Position numbers and translations under genes: made by a program. This document shows positions 46,990 through 60,240 of a stretch of 64,000 bases of DNA, piece after piece. A model generated the notes under the pieces. The model saw only the letters and a program-made list of their open reading frames with translations. It searched no databases and had not been told where the DNA came from. The number at the start of each line of letters is the position of its first letter. Position 1 is the first letter of the stretch. The stretch is from Hybos culiciformis. Lineage: Eukaryota > Arthropoda > Insecta > Diptera > Hybotidae. The stretch lies in NCBI GenBank assembly GCA_964007475.1, contig OZ023274.1:37875860-37939859 (forward strand), given 5' to 3'.

Positions 46990-49017
46990 ATACATATAAC
47001 TTTATTAGTACTATATTTTATATTATTTATGTTTTATGGAAAACAAACAAACTTTTTTTTTTATGTTTCTAACACTACATTTTTTCCTATGAAATTTATT
47101 ATTTTTTTTTTTTGGTTTTTTCTTATATAATCTTAGATAAATAATATTATCATGAAAATGCTTATTTTGTTTCTTTTTTTTTATCTCTTTAAAAATGTTC
47201 AATATCGATATTACCGTTCAATAATGATGCAAAACATAATTTAATAACAACTATTATTGAATGGTCCATTTATTTAAGCTGATAGTTTGATGGTGCAAAA
47301 TTATATTCAAAGTATGTATATGGAAAATAAAATGCTGTTTTCTGCATAAGAAACTGTGAAGCTTGTGGGAAGCTTTGGTGTTAGTTTTTTTTTATTTTTT
47401 ACAAAATAAATTTCGTTATTGAATGGAACTATCGATATGTAATTTATGAAATATGTATAATAATAATAATTTTTCATCTATATGTACACATGAATGTGTG
47501 AACATAAAAATGTTTAAAGACAAACGTTATTATTTTATAAGAAAATGAAGGATATATATATATAGTGTTTATTGACTTAAGATTCATGCCTCCAGAAGAA
47601 GAATGATTCTGCTTAGCCGGCATTATCTATTGAAAAAATATTATTATTTTATTATTTTGCTCAAAATAAAATAAATAATTTAATTAAGCGAAATGTTAAA
47701 ATGGAATTTAATTATTTTTTAATAGTGCACAAATTTGCAGTTTTTTTTTTTGTGAGTTAAAAAGTTGTCCTACTTATTTACAGATCAATCTATTTATGAA
47801 TATTATATAACTCCTGAGTATCAACTTTTGTTCTAAAAAAAAAAAGTTAGAAAGACATTAAAATAATAATAAAAGTTTTAAAGGGTTGTTTTTTCTACGT
47901 TCTATTTAAAGAAGATGTGGCGTTGCTTAACACTAAACTTATAGGCTACCCAGTTAACTTTATACGAAAATTGTATTTAATATCAATTGCTATGAGTAAC
48001 ATATGAATATATGTGCTCTTATATAGTTTCATCAAGCTCCAAGCTTATTAAATTACAAGCAATTAAATTTATTAAAAAACTTTATAAAAAAATGGAAAAA
48101 ATAAAACAGCTTTTGATGTTGGAGACATTCTGAGAGAGATTGGGTATATGAAAAGGAAAAAAAAATCACAATAATTTTACTTCTGGATCAAGTTTTATAA
48201 ATTTTAAAAAATATATTATATATATACATATATAGTATACACATATTATGCACTATATATTATTTATAAACATATAAATAATATATTTCCTGTTTTTACT
48301 TTTATCCAAGTTTCTGTTTATTTATTATTATTATTATTTTTTTTTTTTAGCTTATTATCGCTTTTTTGTTTTTTTGTTTATAGCATAAATATTTTGCATA
48401 AAATTTACGATAGGAACAAATTCTATGAATATTATGAAAAATAAAAAGTTTATTTAGTTTTTTTTTTCTAACAACAACGCAGACTCTTTCATCTATCTGA
48501 AAAAAAAAAATAAAAAAATAATAATAATAAAAAATAAAATAAAAATGTGTCTGAAAATGAGGAAAAACAATCTGAAAAAAAAAAAAAAAAAAAAAATTGC
48601 AGTTGCATTTTTTTTATACATATATTTTTTTTCTGAAATAAAAAAAAAAAATCCATATTGAAAAATCTACACCATTTTTAATGTGAGATTTTTGTACTTT
48701 TAAAAACAATAAAGCCACAATTTTCAGTTCTAGGTTTTTTTTCAGTTAAATATTCCATTTATAAAAAAAAATCTAGAAATTGATAATAGTAAACTATTTT
48801 TAACAAAAAATAAATAAACAAATTGAAAATATTCGTACTTTTATATGAAGTTCTCGCAATCAGAATAGACTTCTAAAAACTTTTTTTCAATTCTTAAATG
48901 GGACAGATTGAATAGCTTTCTAATAATTTCATATAAAATTTCATATATCATCCTTAAGTATGAGGTACTTCTTATGGGTCTATCTAATTGAGAAAAATAT
49001 AAAACACAACATAAAGT
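46990..49017. other. AT-rich stretch with one GC island
   Basis: No supported gene. A small island at 47586-47626 reads, on the minus strand after TTTTTTCAATAG, as MPAKQNHSSSGGMNLK. The plus strand is open too (HASRRRMILLSRHYLL), so the coding call is uncertain. A 23-base poly(A) run lies near 48577. Confidence 0.45.
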
Positions 49018-49395
49018 CCTGTTCGCACGTCAATATTTTTCCGGATATTTCGATTTTTCCGGAAACTTCGTGGATATTATCATACATAAACTTTTTCCGG
49101 ATATTTTAATTTCCAGTTATTTTTCCACTTAACTAGTTCCTTTTAGCTACTTTTTTATAGATTTGGTACGGTTGGCACCGTTTATTTTGTGTCATAATAT
49201 CAAAAAAGTGAAATTTAATTTTAAAATTATTTTTGAACTTCAGATTTTTGAAAATTCATAACAAAAAAAAAATAAATTGATTTATATTTTTTCTAGAACT
49301 GTCAAATTTTCTCCACTCCTCAAGTGCGAACGGTAGTTTCAGAAATTGGAAACTTCCACTTGTTTATCCGGATAAATGTTGAAATGCGAGCAAGG
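49018..49395. mobile_element. MITE with CCGGATA-type TIRs (378 bp)
   Basis: The left end (49018-49047, CCTGTTCGCACGTCAATATT then TTTCCGGATA) and right end (49365-49395, complementary to CCTTGCTCGCATTTCAACAT then TTATCCGGATA) are imperfect inverted repeats of about 30 bases. TTTTTCCGGATATTT recurs at 49085 and GTTTCAGAAATTGGAAAC lies near the right end. No coding region. No target duplication is obvious, so the superfamily is unknown. Confidence 0.65.
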
Positions 49396-49968
49396 TATTA
49401 GACTATAGACTGTTATATGATAATATATATTTGACAATTTTGTCAAAAATAATTTAATTATTTAATTAAAAAAAAATTTTCTTTTAATACTGACAATTTA
49501 ATAAACTATTCATTGGATTCATTTGAAATATAAAAATTAAGGGCTTGAATATTATGTATATTGTTTCTCAAAGATTTTGAATAAGGTTTATGATAAAAAA
49601 AAAACCCAGGAAAACTGCAGTTGCGATGCTGATTTTTTTGTGCTTTCAAAAGGCTTTTCTGTTAATTAAAAAATACAAACAATAGTTTGGCGGTAGGTGA
49701 AGGAAATGCGATAATTATGAATAAACATAAAAAAATATTTTATTTAAATATTTCGTGCTTCTTCGCATTAATGGAAAGAAGAAGAAGAAAAAAAAAATTT
49801 AAGTTTCGATATTATTGTAAGAATTGATGGTCTGTTCGTCCATTTGGCGAGTTTGTCTTTATGGTATGTCGCAGTTTAATAGCATATAAACTTTGTAGTC
49901 CGAATTAAATATTTACGAAAAACTGTTTAGTCTTTAAATATTATTGAAATGAATGATTTAAAATACAT
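49396..49968. other. AT-rich non-coding stretch
   Basis: No gene or element end recognised. Confidence 0.55.
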
Positions 49969-49973
49969 ATAAC

Positions 49974-50036
49974 TTACACATACTACTCTTACAAATACTA
50001 CTGTTACACATACTACTCTTTCTTACACATACTACC
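49974..50036. repeat. ACACATACTACTCTT tandem repeat
   Basis: Four degenerate copies of a unit like TTACACATACTACTCTT, with lengths of about 15 to 19 bases. Confidence 0.8.
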
Positions 50037-50115
50037 CTTGAAAAAATTCTTTTTGGGGCTATTTTTTGCTCGGTTTTAGTTATTTTCTCTACACATAACA
50101 AAAATCAAAATGTTA

Positions 50116-50157
50116 AAATGATTGCGATAGCTTTTCAAATGATTGCGATAGCTTTCA
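50116..50157. repeat. 21-base tandem pair
   Basis: AATGATTGCGATAGCTTTTC is followed at once by AAATGATTGCGATAGCTTTC. Two copies with a single-base length difference. Confidence 0.85.
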
Positions 50158-50159
50158 AA

Positions 50160-52800
50160 TTATTCTGGATAATAATTTTAACAAAAATGTAAAACTTAAG
50201 AAAAATTAAAAATGTAAAAAGAAATTGTAACATAAAGTGTACGAATCGCTCAACATACGTTATATATTTATTTTTTTCAGTTTCCACATTTTGGTAGAAT
50301 CCACACTCAAGGATCAGAATTGTGTGTACATTAAATATTTTGCAAGAGTTAATTGTTTTAGATTTTATTTATTTGATAAAATTATGTTTTTTCACTTATC
50401 ATCTAGCTATGTTAAGAATGCATAGAAATTATTACATCGCGAAGATGACTTAAATGAAAATTATTCGACTTAAAATATTCGAGACATTATGTATCGAGAT
50501 ATTATGTGCAGGGAAAAAAATAAACCACAAACTATAATATTGCAAATGAGTTAAGTTTGCTAGAAAACATAATAATTTTTTTTTTAGCGCAAACATTACA
50601 CAGGAGGAGAGGTTTTTTCTTTTTTCATCGCTGTAAATAATTATAAAAGAATAAAAAAAAAATAATAATAATAATAATAATAATAATCCTTTTTGTATTC
50701 ATCTTTATTAAAAAGAGCTGAAGAACACAAAACGGTCCTTTTGCCAAAAAATATTTAATTACCGAAAAAAAAAAAAAACACATACAAATACATATATCTG
50801 GTGAAATATTGTTTTTTTTTTTCTTTTAATTTTTTTATGCTATGAAAAATATTATTTTTTGAGTAATTAAAATAAAATATTTATGTATTTCACATTAAAT
50901 ATGTATATTTATTTGACTTAAACTGTCAACGGTATGGTGAACATTTTTTTTTTTTGAAATTGAAAGGAAATTTTTGCTGATTGCAATTGCTATCAATTTA
51001 ATGACTTGGATATGATCGCTGTTGAGCAAAAATAAAAAAAAAATAAAAAATTGCAATGTTTATGGATTCTAAACACTTTGAAAATTTAATTTATTATAAA
51101 ACACACTAGGTAGGTTAGGTATATATGCATTTAGATTTAAACACTTTATATATATGCGGTTTTTATGCGGACGACGTTATACAACAAACGTACTACATAA
51201 ATAAAATGTAAATCAAAAAATAATAATAATAGGTAGGTACCTAACTCTCTTTGGTATTTATATATATTTTTTTTTTGTTATGAAATAATTATGAAAATGA
51301 TTTTATAATTAAAACCTTGAAAAAAATAGAGCGGGAAGGAACAGTACAGATGACAAAATGTAGTTGTAGGTTTCAAAGTTTTGGAGTTGTGAAGTAAAAC
51401 ATTATAAATTAAATATAATTAAAAAATATTTTAGTGTTATATATTCAATCTCTTTAAGTAGCAGATCAACATTAATCAAACTTTGAGGTTATGGGTATGG
51501 TAAATTATTTTCTCCCACTTCAGTCAAAATTCGCGCTATAATTTGTAATTCTTTCAAACTATACATAATACTTTTTATTTCAGCTTCTCAACAGATTATT
51601 CAGAATGCAGTAAATTTTTTACTTTTGATTAAATATTTTTTATTTAAGGAAAATTAATTTTGTATTAATTTCTTTTATTTTGGCTTTGAAAACATTTTTC
51701 TTTTGCTTTATTATGCTACTCTAAAATAGTCGTCGTCGAACGGAGAATAAGCTAAAATATTGGTTAAAACTTTATGCCGATTCCCGAACTATAACTCAAA
51801 TAAGAACGCAAATCAAGGTTTTGCTATTTTATACTTTATTTGTTGCATGACTTAATATTATCAAATAAATCACTTGTTGAGTCGTTGTTGTACTTATTAT
51901 TAAGACCAATAAAAAAAGCAAACAAAATTATTGACCATAAAGTGTTCAATGCGCAAAAAAGATAGTTTCACAACTCTCTTATATCATAATAAAATAAATT
52001 CCGGATTTAAATGTCTTGAAAATCAAAATTATGATTTCAATTCAAATCAGAGATTAATCAAACCCCAAAACTCATTACATTATTACTTAAATCGTGAATT
52101 TTATACTGAATAACATATTATAAAAGTGCATAATATTAGACATCAATTACATAATTATATAATTTTTTATTGTTAAAATTATTTCAAATAACTACGTATA
52201 TTTAAAAGAAAACGGCATATCAAATATGAAAAATTCTTTATTCATATATTTTTCCTTCAAAAGAAAAATAAAAGAAAATCAGTTACTTAAAATTATTAAC
52301 TTCATAATAATACAAGAAAGAAAAAAAAAAGAAAAATATCTAAATTTACAATGTTGTTTTATATGCAAATTTAAAATCAAGAATTGTATTTCCATTTATC
52401 ACATCATTACTTTAATAGTATGTTGACTTTCGTTAAAAATGTGTTTTCATTATAACTATTATTATTATTATTATTGTTGTAATGTGGGATATTATCAACC
52501 CCTTATATTTTTTTTTTGTTGTATACCTTCTTATATAATACGGTTATTATGATGAAAATATTTTGCTATTTGCGAAAATTGCGTGCAAGCTTGTTCAGCA
52601 GACTTAAAAATATAATACCTACATATTTTCAATTTATTTCAACAATTTTTTTTGTAAAATATTTATAAAATTTTTTTGTTAGGATCAAGTTTAAAAAAGT
52701 ATTTTTTTTCATTTAGTGATTCGTAACATAATACAATTAAGAAGAAGGATAATGAAGGAACAACAAAGTACTTTTGAAACTTAAGAACATTAAAAAGCAG
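50160..52800. other. AT-rich non-coding stretch
   Basis: No supported gene. It holds an (AAT)n microsatellite at about 50659-50688 and homopolymers. Open frames at 50237-50425, 51931-52113 and 52226-52426 show no recognisable motif. Confidence 0.5.
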
Positions 52801-52829
52801 AATTGTGTGTGTTCGATGTTTTAAATTTT

Positions 52830-53030
52830 TTGAGTTGGCAAAATGTGAATTACCCCAAAAAGGTTAGTTGCGAAATGTATATTTTGCCAAAAGTAGTAGT
52901 TGTGAAATGTCCTTATTCTAACTGGACTGGAAAGTTGCTAATTGTCTCATTAGGCCAAAGCGGACTTTTGTTAACTATCCGTTTTGCGAAATGGTTCTTT
53001 TGCGAAGTGTTTTTTTTTTTTTTGCCAAAT
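52830..53030. repeat. Degenerate TTTTGCGAAATG repeat region
   Basis: A GC-richer patch with scattered variants of one word: TTGGCAAAATG, TTGCGAAATG, TTTTGCCAAAAG, TTGTGAAATG, TTTTGCGAAATGG, TTTTGCGAAG and TTTTGCCAAATGG. This looks like a decayed minisatellite or the tip of a transposon. The 82-codon open frame across it (52803-53051) is probably a by-product of the missing stops. Confidence 0.55.
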
Positions 53031-53051
53031 GGAATGTGTGTATATTTTTAG

Positions 53052-56000
53052 GCATCAACTTCTTCAATTAACAAAAGATCAATGATGGTTTCCCATATAT
53101 ATTTTTTTAATTGATCAATTTTGTCAATGTCGAAATTTTTTTTTTATTTAAATAATATAAATTTATCTCTATGTGTTAATTTTAAAATTTTCGAATTGAC
53201 GACAATTTTGACATCCAATCAAATTTATCGTTCGCAAAATTTTATTTTTTCATGACAAAGTATAAAATATAAGAAAAATTTCAATATCTAAATTCGAATA
53301 TGAATCCCAACGTAAATATTAAATTATTTTAAATTTTTCTTTCTTTTCTAACTATTATATATTTTATTTTTATACCTCTCCTATAGTCCTTTAACAATAA
53401 CAATTATTATATTTGTATATTATTTTCTATTACGAGGGGTAATATGACAAAATAAATCAATTTAAAGGATTTTTGCATTGTTCAGTATTTATGCCATTAT
53501 TTTTAGAAAAAAAAAATAAAATTATTATTATAAAATCATCTCATAAGAGTTTTTTTTTTTTGTAAAACTGGAATATTATTGATTTGGTTTTTAGTTTATA
53601 TTAGGCATAGGTGGTAAGGAAGTAAAAAATATATATATTTCTAGAGCTAGTTAGAGAAAGTTAAATAGCAAAAATAGTTTCAATTCTAATTTAACTTCAT
53701 ACAAACACAACAAACTGCCATCCAGTAATCATCATTTTTTTTTAGAGCTTCGTTCAGTTTCATGAAATCATGTATTAACTATTGGAAATTAGAATAGTCT
53801 ACAATTTTTGCTATTATGACCCACTACTGAGTTATATCTTCGATAGTACTGAGAATATAAATATAAATTGTTGAGAGTCCGTTCCACAAATCTTTTTCTA
53901 AACATTTTAAATTTAAAAATAGAATGAAAAACACAAAAATCCAGAATCCCGATTTTGAACTCAAAGTATATAATAAGTAGTGACTGTAATATTTATTCAA
54001 TTTTAAAATATAGATATTTAATTAATTGCATAACGATTAAATGAAACTATTCCATACACTACATAATTTAAGTTGAAAAAATTGTTTTTTTTTTTTATTT
54101 TCTACTTATATTATTGACATTGATAATAATGATATACACAAGAAAAACCGCAGAATAATTTCTTTATTTTATTTTCATATTAAAAAAAAAAAAAATTCGC
54201 GATGCAGGGAAGTTTTTTTAATAAAAAAAAAAAATAAATAAAATAAAATAATATGTATTAAAAAAAATAAAGAACATTCTATTAGAAAATTACTATGTAC
54301 AAACATATCTTTTTTTTTTAAATATATAAGCATAGATATACTTATATTAGAGGAACCTGAGCAGGAAATAAGATTGAATAATTCAAAATCAGTATTCTTA
54401 AAGTTTTAAACCGCCCCACAATTGACAAAATATTTATTTTTTTGAATTATTTTATGAGAATTTTATATAAATGTATTTTTTTTAAGCTTCATAAGCATTA
54501 AATAGTAATTCTAACAAACAGCTGATAATAATTAATACCATTTACGACAATAGAGATTAAAAATTTACTACAATTTTTAAAGGACATCAATTTGTTTTTT
54601 ATTAGGATAAAAATTTCTTTTTGTTTTTGCTTGAAAAATATATTCAGACAATTTTTTTTTTTTTGTTTAGATATACTATTTTAATTCATATTTTTTATTT
54701 TATATAAAATATTATAAAAGCGTGCGTATTAAAAAATGTTTGTCTATGGGCACTTTAGAAGAAAAAAAAAAGATTGTTTCTTTTTTATTCATTGCTTGAA
54801 ATTTTTATTTTTTAATGAAAAGCAAAAAAATTTAAAATGCAATCGTTACTAACTATGCAAAAATGTACAGCAGCTATATACTTTGTAGATGTTCTCGAAA
54901 AAAAGGTAAAATTCTTAATGTTAAAAAAAAAATCATAATAATAACTTCTGCTTCTTTTTTTTCCATGTTAAGGAAATTATTGGATAAACTTGTGAATGCA
55001 TACAAATTTCACATTTCATTCAATTTTCTTTTATTTTTTGTTTTATGTTTTCTCGAACAAAAAAAAAAAAAACATGAAATGTTACAAAAATTACCTACAT
55101 GCATTTCAACTCAAGTATGTATACCTACCTCAGTATGCAAATAATTTGTCAACTTTTATTTTTTTTTTTTTGAATTTTTTTTTTTTTTTATGTGCATTAT
55201 ACATACTTTTATAAGAAGCTCATTAATCCTGAAGTGCACTTGAAAATTATATGTAAATAAAACTGTAGATATGTAAAATATGTATATTTATATGTATATT
55301 ATATTCATAATGTAAACATATTTGAGTATAATAAATATATATGTAAAAAATATGTTTGTGCATTATATATTCTTGTATAGTTAGTTATATATAGATTTTG
55401 CATAAAAATGTTATATTTAAAATAAAAAAAAAAAAAATTTAAATAGAAAATTATATTTACATTGACCCTTACAAGTGCTCATATGCTTCAATATTTATAA
55501 CTGTACAATTGTGAATAATTTACATTCAAAATATGTATATATGTATATATTCTTTTATTATATATATAATTCAATGCTAATTTAAAATCATATTATGTTA
55601 GCTGCAATGAATATTTATAATGAAAATCAATGTTTGAAAAAAAAATAAAAATACAAAAATTAGTATATAATATTGTATTTATATGGTGTTTATTGAAGTT
55701 ACATTAAATTGGACATTAATTGCTTTAGTTTACTGTTTTAAAACTTTTTTTTTTTTATTATCATAAGGTACAATTTTTTTGAATTTATTCAATTTAACTT
55801 TGCATTATAATTTTATTTTTGTACTGTGTACAATACGATTTTAGAAGGAGTAAAAATTTATATAAATAAAAGTTTGACAAATTCGTAAATAATTTTTTTA
55901 TTGTTATTTATTAAATCTTAATGCATTAAGAATTTTAACATAAAAGTATTATTTTGTTTATTATGTTCTTCCAAAGGTCATTGATTAGGAAAATATGATC

Positions 56001-58510
56001 TTGTAATGAATATAACAAAATTCGATATTTAATATTAACATTAGACGCTTAGTCATACATAAACTAAGAAAATCATACAAGTTAAACAAATAAGTGGTAT
56101 AGGTTTAATTATTTATTTATGAGATATATAGTTCTTAATTTTTAAACCTTTAAAGAACTTTTATTTTAACTAAATAAAATTTAATATAATAAAAAAAAAA
56201 AAAAACCGAGATGTAGTTTTTGGAATGCAGGTTTTTGTTTCCAAAAAGTATCAATTTTTTCCAATTATGGACGTGACGAAGGTAATCCACAGCCAAATGA
56301 GAAAAAAATTTATAACGATCCTAAAAAACATTCACTTTAAAAAAAAAATTAGATAATTTTTTAATGCGGCAGTAAAAAAAAAATAACTTTATCATTAATA
56401 ATATAAATGTATTTATAGTTATTAAACTTATAATTATGTTAATATACAGATACTGAACATACTATTTTTAAGAAATTGATGATTAGCAATATTCTATATT
56501 ACATTAATAGTTTTACATTAAACGTTAAATATATATATTTATAAACATTTTCTTTTTCATTTTCATAATGATGATTTTTTTAATTTAAGTGCATATATAA
56601 AACTTGATATTTATTATAATACGTATTATCATAAAACTCTTTTAGAAGAAATGTATGCACAATATTAAATCATTATTTTTAGTACTTCTAACTATATGTT
56701 TACTTTTATTTAATGTATATATTATATATACTATTTTGTGCGTCAGTTTTAATGTAATTTAAATAATAATTTATTGCATTATAATTTTCAAATATACAAT
56801 ATTTAATATGTGTATGTAAGTTTAATGTTTATGTTTGTATAATATTTGAATTAAATATATATTATAATATTAAAATCGGGTATAGATTAAGTTTTTCATT
56901 ACATATAGATATGTTCTAAATATCTATTTTATTATGTAATATAATAACTTAATCTTTTTTATGTAATATTATATATATTATATAAATGTACAACATTATC
57001 ATCTGCAATTTTCAACACTTTTATGTCTTGTAAATATTTATTTACTAGACTATTATAATGAAGCTGTTTGTTAAATTTTTCATGTGTAAAAGTTCATTGG
57101 TTGCATATAAAAATTAACTGTAATATATGTATGTTTTTTTTTTTATTCATTTTGCATGAAATATAATATTTTTCGCATAATATTTATATGAAAAAATTAT
57201 TTTTTTTTTTTAAATCATTAACAATTTTTATTATGAAATTTAAAACTTATAAAAATGCTAAACATGTCTTATTGTACAAACATATTAAAATAAAAAAAAA
57301 ATATAAGGAACCTTAGTTATGGAATATACTATACGATGGTGTGTGCATATGTTTAGTTAGGGCTTTATTAGTATATATACTTTATGTTCTACCTTTTATA
57401 AAAGTGTTAAAGTTTCATATTTTTAATATATTATACTATTAGTAAAACTGTCAACCATTTATAGTTTAAATATATGTTCAATGTAATAATATACTCTTTC
57501 AGTTAATTTAAAGATTGTATATACATTAAGGAGAAATTAAATATGTCTCATTCTCAGAAAATAAAACAAAAATTTTTTTTTTTTTATGCGTTTAAAAGTG
57601 GGCGAGAGTCGTGTATGTGGTTAAAAGCAAAAAAAAAAAAAAATTAAAAATTTAAATTTTCAATATTTTTGAAGATAATAATTTAAAAATATACAAAATT
57701 AAGTATTTGTGACCTTAAATATCGTTGCTAGGATCATTTTCATCTGTTTGCTATTTTTAAGCGAGAAAATAATTACTAGTTTTACGTTTTACTTAATTTT
57801 CTTCAAACATCGTCATAGATTATAAACATCATAAGAGTTATTTTAATAATAATTATTCTTTCAAAATATAAAAAAAAAAATCAATTTAATGTTTTACTGA
57901 TTGAGTGGAAAATTTGAAAAAAAAACTTGCATAATTATCAACTATTTTTTAAACATAAATTTATTTTTTAATGTTTCTCCCAAAGACATAATTTTGATAA
58001 AAATAAAATAACAAATATACATAAAATATTTATTAATATTAAATGCTATTTAAAATTAATTTTTATTTCTTTAACTATTATCGTCTGTTTTTTCATTGAA
58101 CTACTTATATGCTATTTATTTAAAATAGCTTCTGTTTATCTATTAAAATTAATTATAAGTTTTAATGTATTTGTATATAATATAAAAGTTCCATTAAAAG
58201 ACATTTCAGATCAGGAGTAATGACCAATATGGTGTAGCTTCCTTAAGCAAAACAAATAACTAAAATTAACATAGCAATAACATAACGTTTAACATCTTTT
58301 TTTCAATTCAGGCATCATCATTTAATATCATTAAATATTAATTTCTGTTGAAATAAAAATTATTCTACAGAGAGATTAAATAAATATTATGTTGTTAGGT
58401 ATAATTTTTTTCTGTAAAAATTAAGAATAATTTTGTTAGGATTGCAAAAATTCAATAAAATTTATTTAATTATTTTTTTGTGTAAATTCTTCAAACATTC
58501 TGTGTTGCAG
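53052..58510. other. Long AT-rich non-coding stretch
   Basis: No supported gene. ATG frames of 43 codons at 56225-56356 (MQVFVSKKYQFFPIMDVTK...) and 12 codons at 57589-57627 have better composition than background but no supporting signal. AT-rich ATGTATAT repeats dominate 55250-55560. If the exon at 58511 is real, much of this is presumably its upstream intron. Confidence 0.5.
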
Positions 58511-58577
58511 TTCGCAGGTCGATGTACGGGTTGAACAGCCGGAAGAAGAATTAAGACATCATAAAATAACTGTCTGA
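58511..58577 (+). CDS. Probable last coding exon of an unidentified gene
   Basis: This is the best host-gene signal in the window. A pyrimidine-rich tract ending TTCTGTGTTGCAG (58510) is followed by a block of ordinary base composition. After one base left over from a split codon, the frame gives 21 codons, SQVDVRVEQPEEEL and then RHHKITV, ending in TGA at 58575-58577. Glu/Gln/Arg/His-rich codons and GC-richer third positions are unlike the AT-driven translations elsewhere. The last residues, ITV, match the class I PDZ-ligand pattern (S/T-x-V at the C-terminus), which hints at a membrane or synaptic scaffold-binding protein, but this is inference. A second AG seven bases in (TTCGCAG) could serve as an alternative acceptor. 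Upstream exons are not seen in the window, implying a long intron or a start outside it. The gene is not recognised. Confidence 0.5.
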
Positions 58578-58789
58578 AATATTCACGATATTGAATTATA
58601 TTTTTAATTATTTTCCAGTTAGAAAAAGTTATAGTTTATGGTTCCAGAAAAAAAAAAAACTCTTCATATTATGTACTTATAATTTATGTTTAAACGCTTT
58701 GGTCCATAAATTTTGAATAACAAACATTTTCATATTAATTGTGAATTTTTTTCTATATATTTGAGCAGGTGAAACCTTGAAACAATAAA
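58578..58789 (+). other. Likely 3' untranslated region
   Basis: AT-rich sequence after the TGA at 58575-58577, running to the first canonical AATAAA at 58784-58789. It is assigned only because of the exon call upstream; no conserved motif is seen in it. Confidence 0.3.
58784..58789 (+). terminator. Candidate poly(A) signal AATAAA
   Basis: AATAAA in GAAACAATAAAGAATGTC, about 210 bases after the stop codon of the probable last exon, is a reasonable cleavage and polyadenylation signal. AATAAA is common in this AT-rich DNA, so position is the only support. Confidence 0.3.
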
Positions 58790-59866
58790 GAATGTCATCA
58801 GCCTTTACTCGTATTACAAACATATAAGTTAAAAATTAAATATTATATTTGCTTTAAATATATTACTTTCAGATTAATTATAGGATATGGATAAAAAATT
58901 TATTACCTACAAACTCAAAATTCTCGCAAAATAAAAAAATATATGTATAATAACACTCGTAACAATTTCATATGACGAAAATATACACATATACGAAATA
59001 TATATATATGAAATATATACGAAAATATATACATATACCTTATGTACATATTATGATGACAAACATAGACAGAAAATAATTAACAAACATAAATATTGAT
59101 ACATTGATTGAAATGCTGAAAAAAAAAAAATATTATTTCCCTAAACTTGAATGTATGTACTATAAAAATGTAAGTAGTTGAACATAATAATATGCTAAGT
59201 AATTTGCTCAAATGGACATATAGATAAAAATATGTAAAACCTATTAATAATTGAATGATGATTCCTTATTTAATATAATAGATATGATAAGTTGGGTCTC
59301 TAGTTTTTGTGACATAATATTTTAGAAGCGCATATAGTTTTAAAATAGTTTAAAATTATGTTGTCTTCTGGGCCTGCTTAATGGATTGTTTGTCAACCGT
59401 TTATATACATAATTATTTTAAATATTTTAACTTGTAGAATTCCCTTGCAGTTCTGAGTTTTTAATTCTGTTTTCTTAGGATTAGACTATGCACTAAATTG
59501 GTCAATATATAGAAGATATAGAATTAATATAATTCAATTATTTATGAGAGATAAATCTAAATGTATTGCAATGAATGTTATTAATTTTTATGTGATTTAT
59601 AGACCTCCAAAACATTAAAAAAAAATGCATTTATAAACTAATTTAGAAATTTGCAAAAATATTTTACATTTTTTTTTTTTACATTTTTTTCTGAAAAAAA
59701 AAAAAACCAAAAAGGTCAACAATTTAGAAAAAACATTACACAATTTAAAACATTACCCTTAGTCAATGTTTAAAAACGGTTAACAATCGCGCCAATCCTA
59801 ATGCCTGAATGCATTTGACAATGTGTTTAAAAACAAAAAAATTTTTTTTTTCTTTCACACTCCAGA
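58790..59866. other. AT-rich non-coding stretch
   Basis: A degenerate ATATACGAAAATATATACAT repeat lies near 58977-59038. Nothing else is recognised. Confidence 0.55.
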
Positions 59867-59999
59867 TTAAAATACATTCATCATAATTTTCTTATAACTC
59901 TTTTTTTTTAATATAAAGCTATATACCGTCAGCTTATTCCTTATGAGTTTAAAGATCAATGACAACAAACATAGTAAGTAGAGTTTTATAGTAAGTTTT

Positions 60000-60240
60000 T
60001 GAATCTGCACAATTACAAATATCGGTTTACCTTGAAAAATATCTACAAAACAAAAATATTTCTCATTCGTCCATATTAGCCAAAATTGCACTCGATCTCA
60101 TTTTAAAAACTAGACCACTGGTGTCCAAAGTAATATAGCAACATATTTCTAATTCGCTCTTGATCCCAGAGATTTATACGCCAAACTGCAGCGTTAGAAG
60201 TTCTTTTCACGAAGTCGTCTCCGCTGCACATTATCAATAT
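60000..60240 (-). pseudogene. Tc1/mariner transposase fragment, decayed
   Basis: On the minus strand, 60240 down to 60195 reads NIDNVQRRRLREKNF, resembling the second helix-turn-helix of Tc1-type transposases (typically TVRRRLREAG). About 50 codons further on, in another frame, VQFWLIWTNEKYFCF (60093-60049) resembles the first catalytic block WxxVxWTDExxF, with the Asp replaced by Asn. The spacing between the two blocks is right for the family. Several stops and frame changes lie between them, so the copy is dead. Downstream FQGKPIFVIVQ may continue the core, but the second catalytic Asp and the terminal D/E are not recognisable. No TIRs were found. Confidence 0.6.

Noticed and set aside
46784..46999. 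Two-exon gene model: ATG at 46784, donor at 46802, acceptor ending 46921, stop at 46997-46999
   Set aside because: The whole model falls on a hAT-like MITE whose ends explain the GC-richer sequence. Also rejected is the unspliced 34-codon hydrophobic frame 46784-46888.
56225..56356. 43-codon ATG frame MQVFVSKKYQFFPIMDVTK...
   Set aside because: Composition drifts to poly-Lys/AT codons, no donor or acceptor is decisive and no family is recognised. Frames of this length are expected by chance here.
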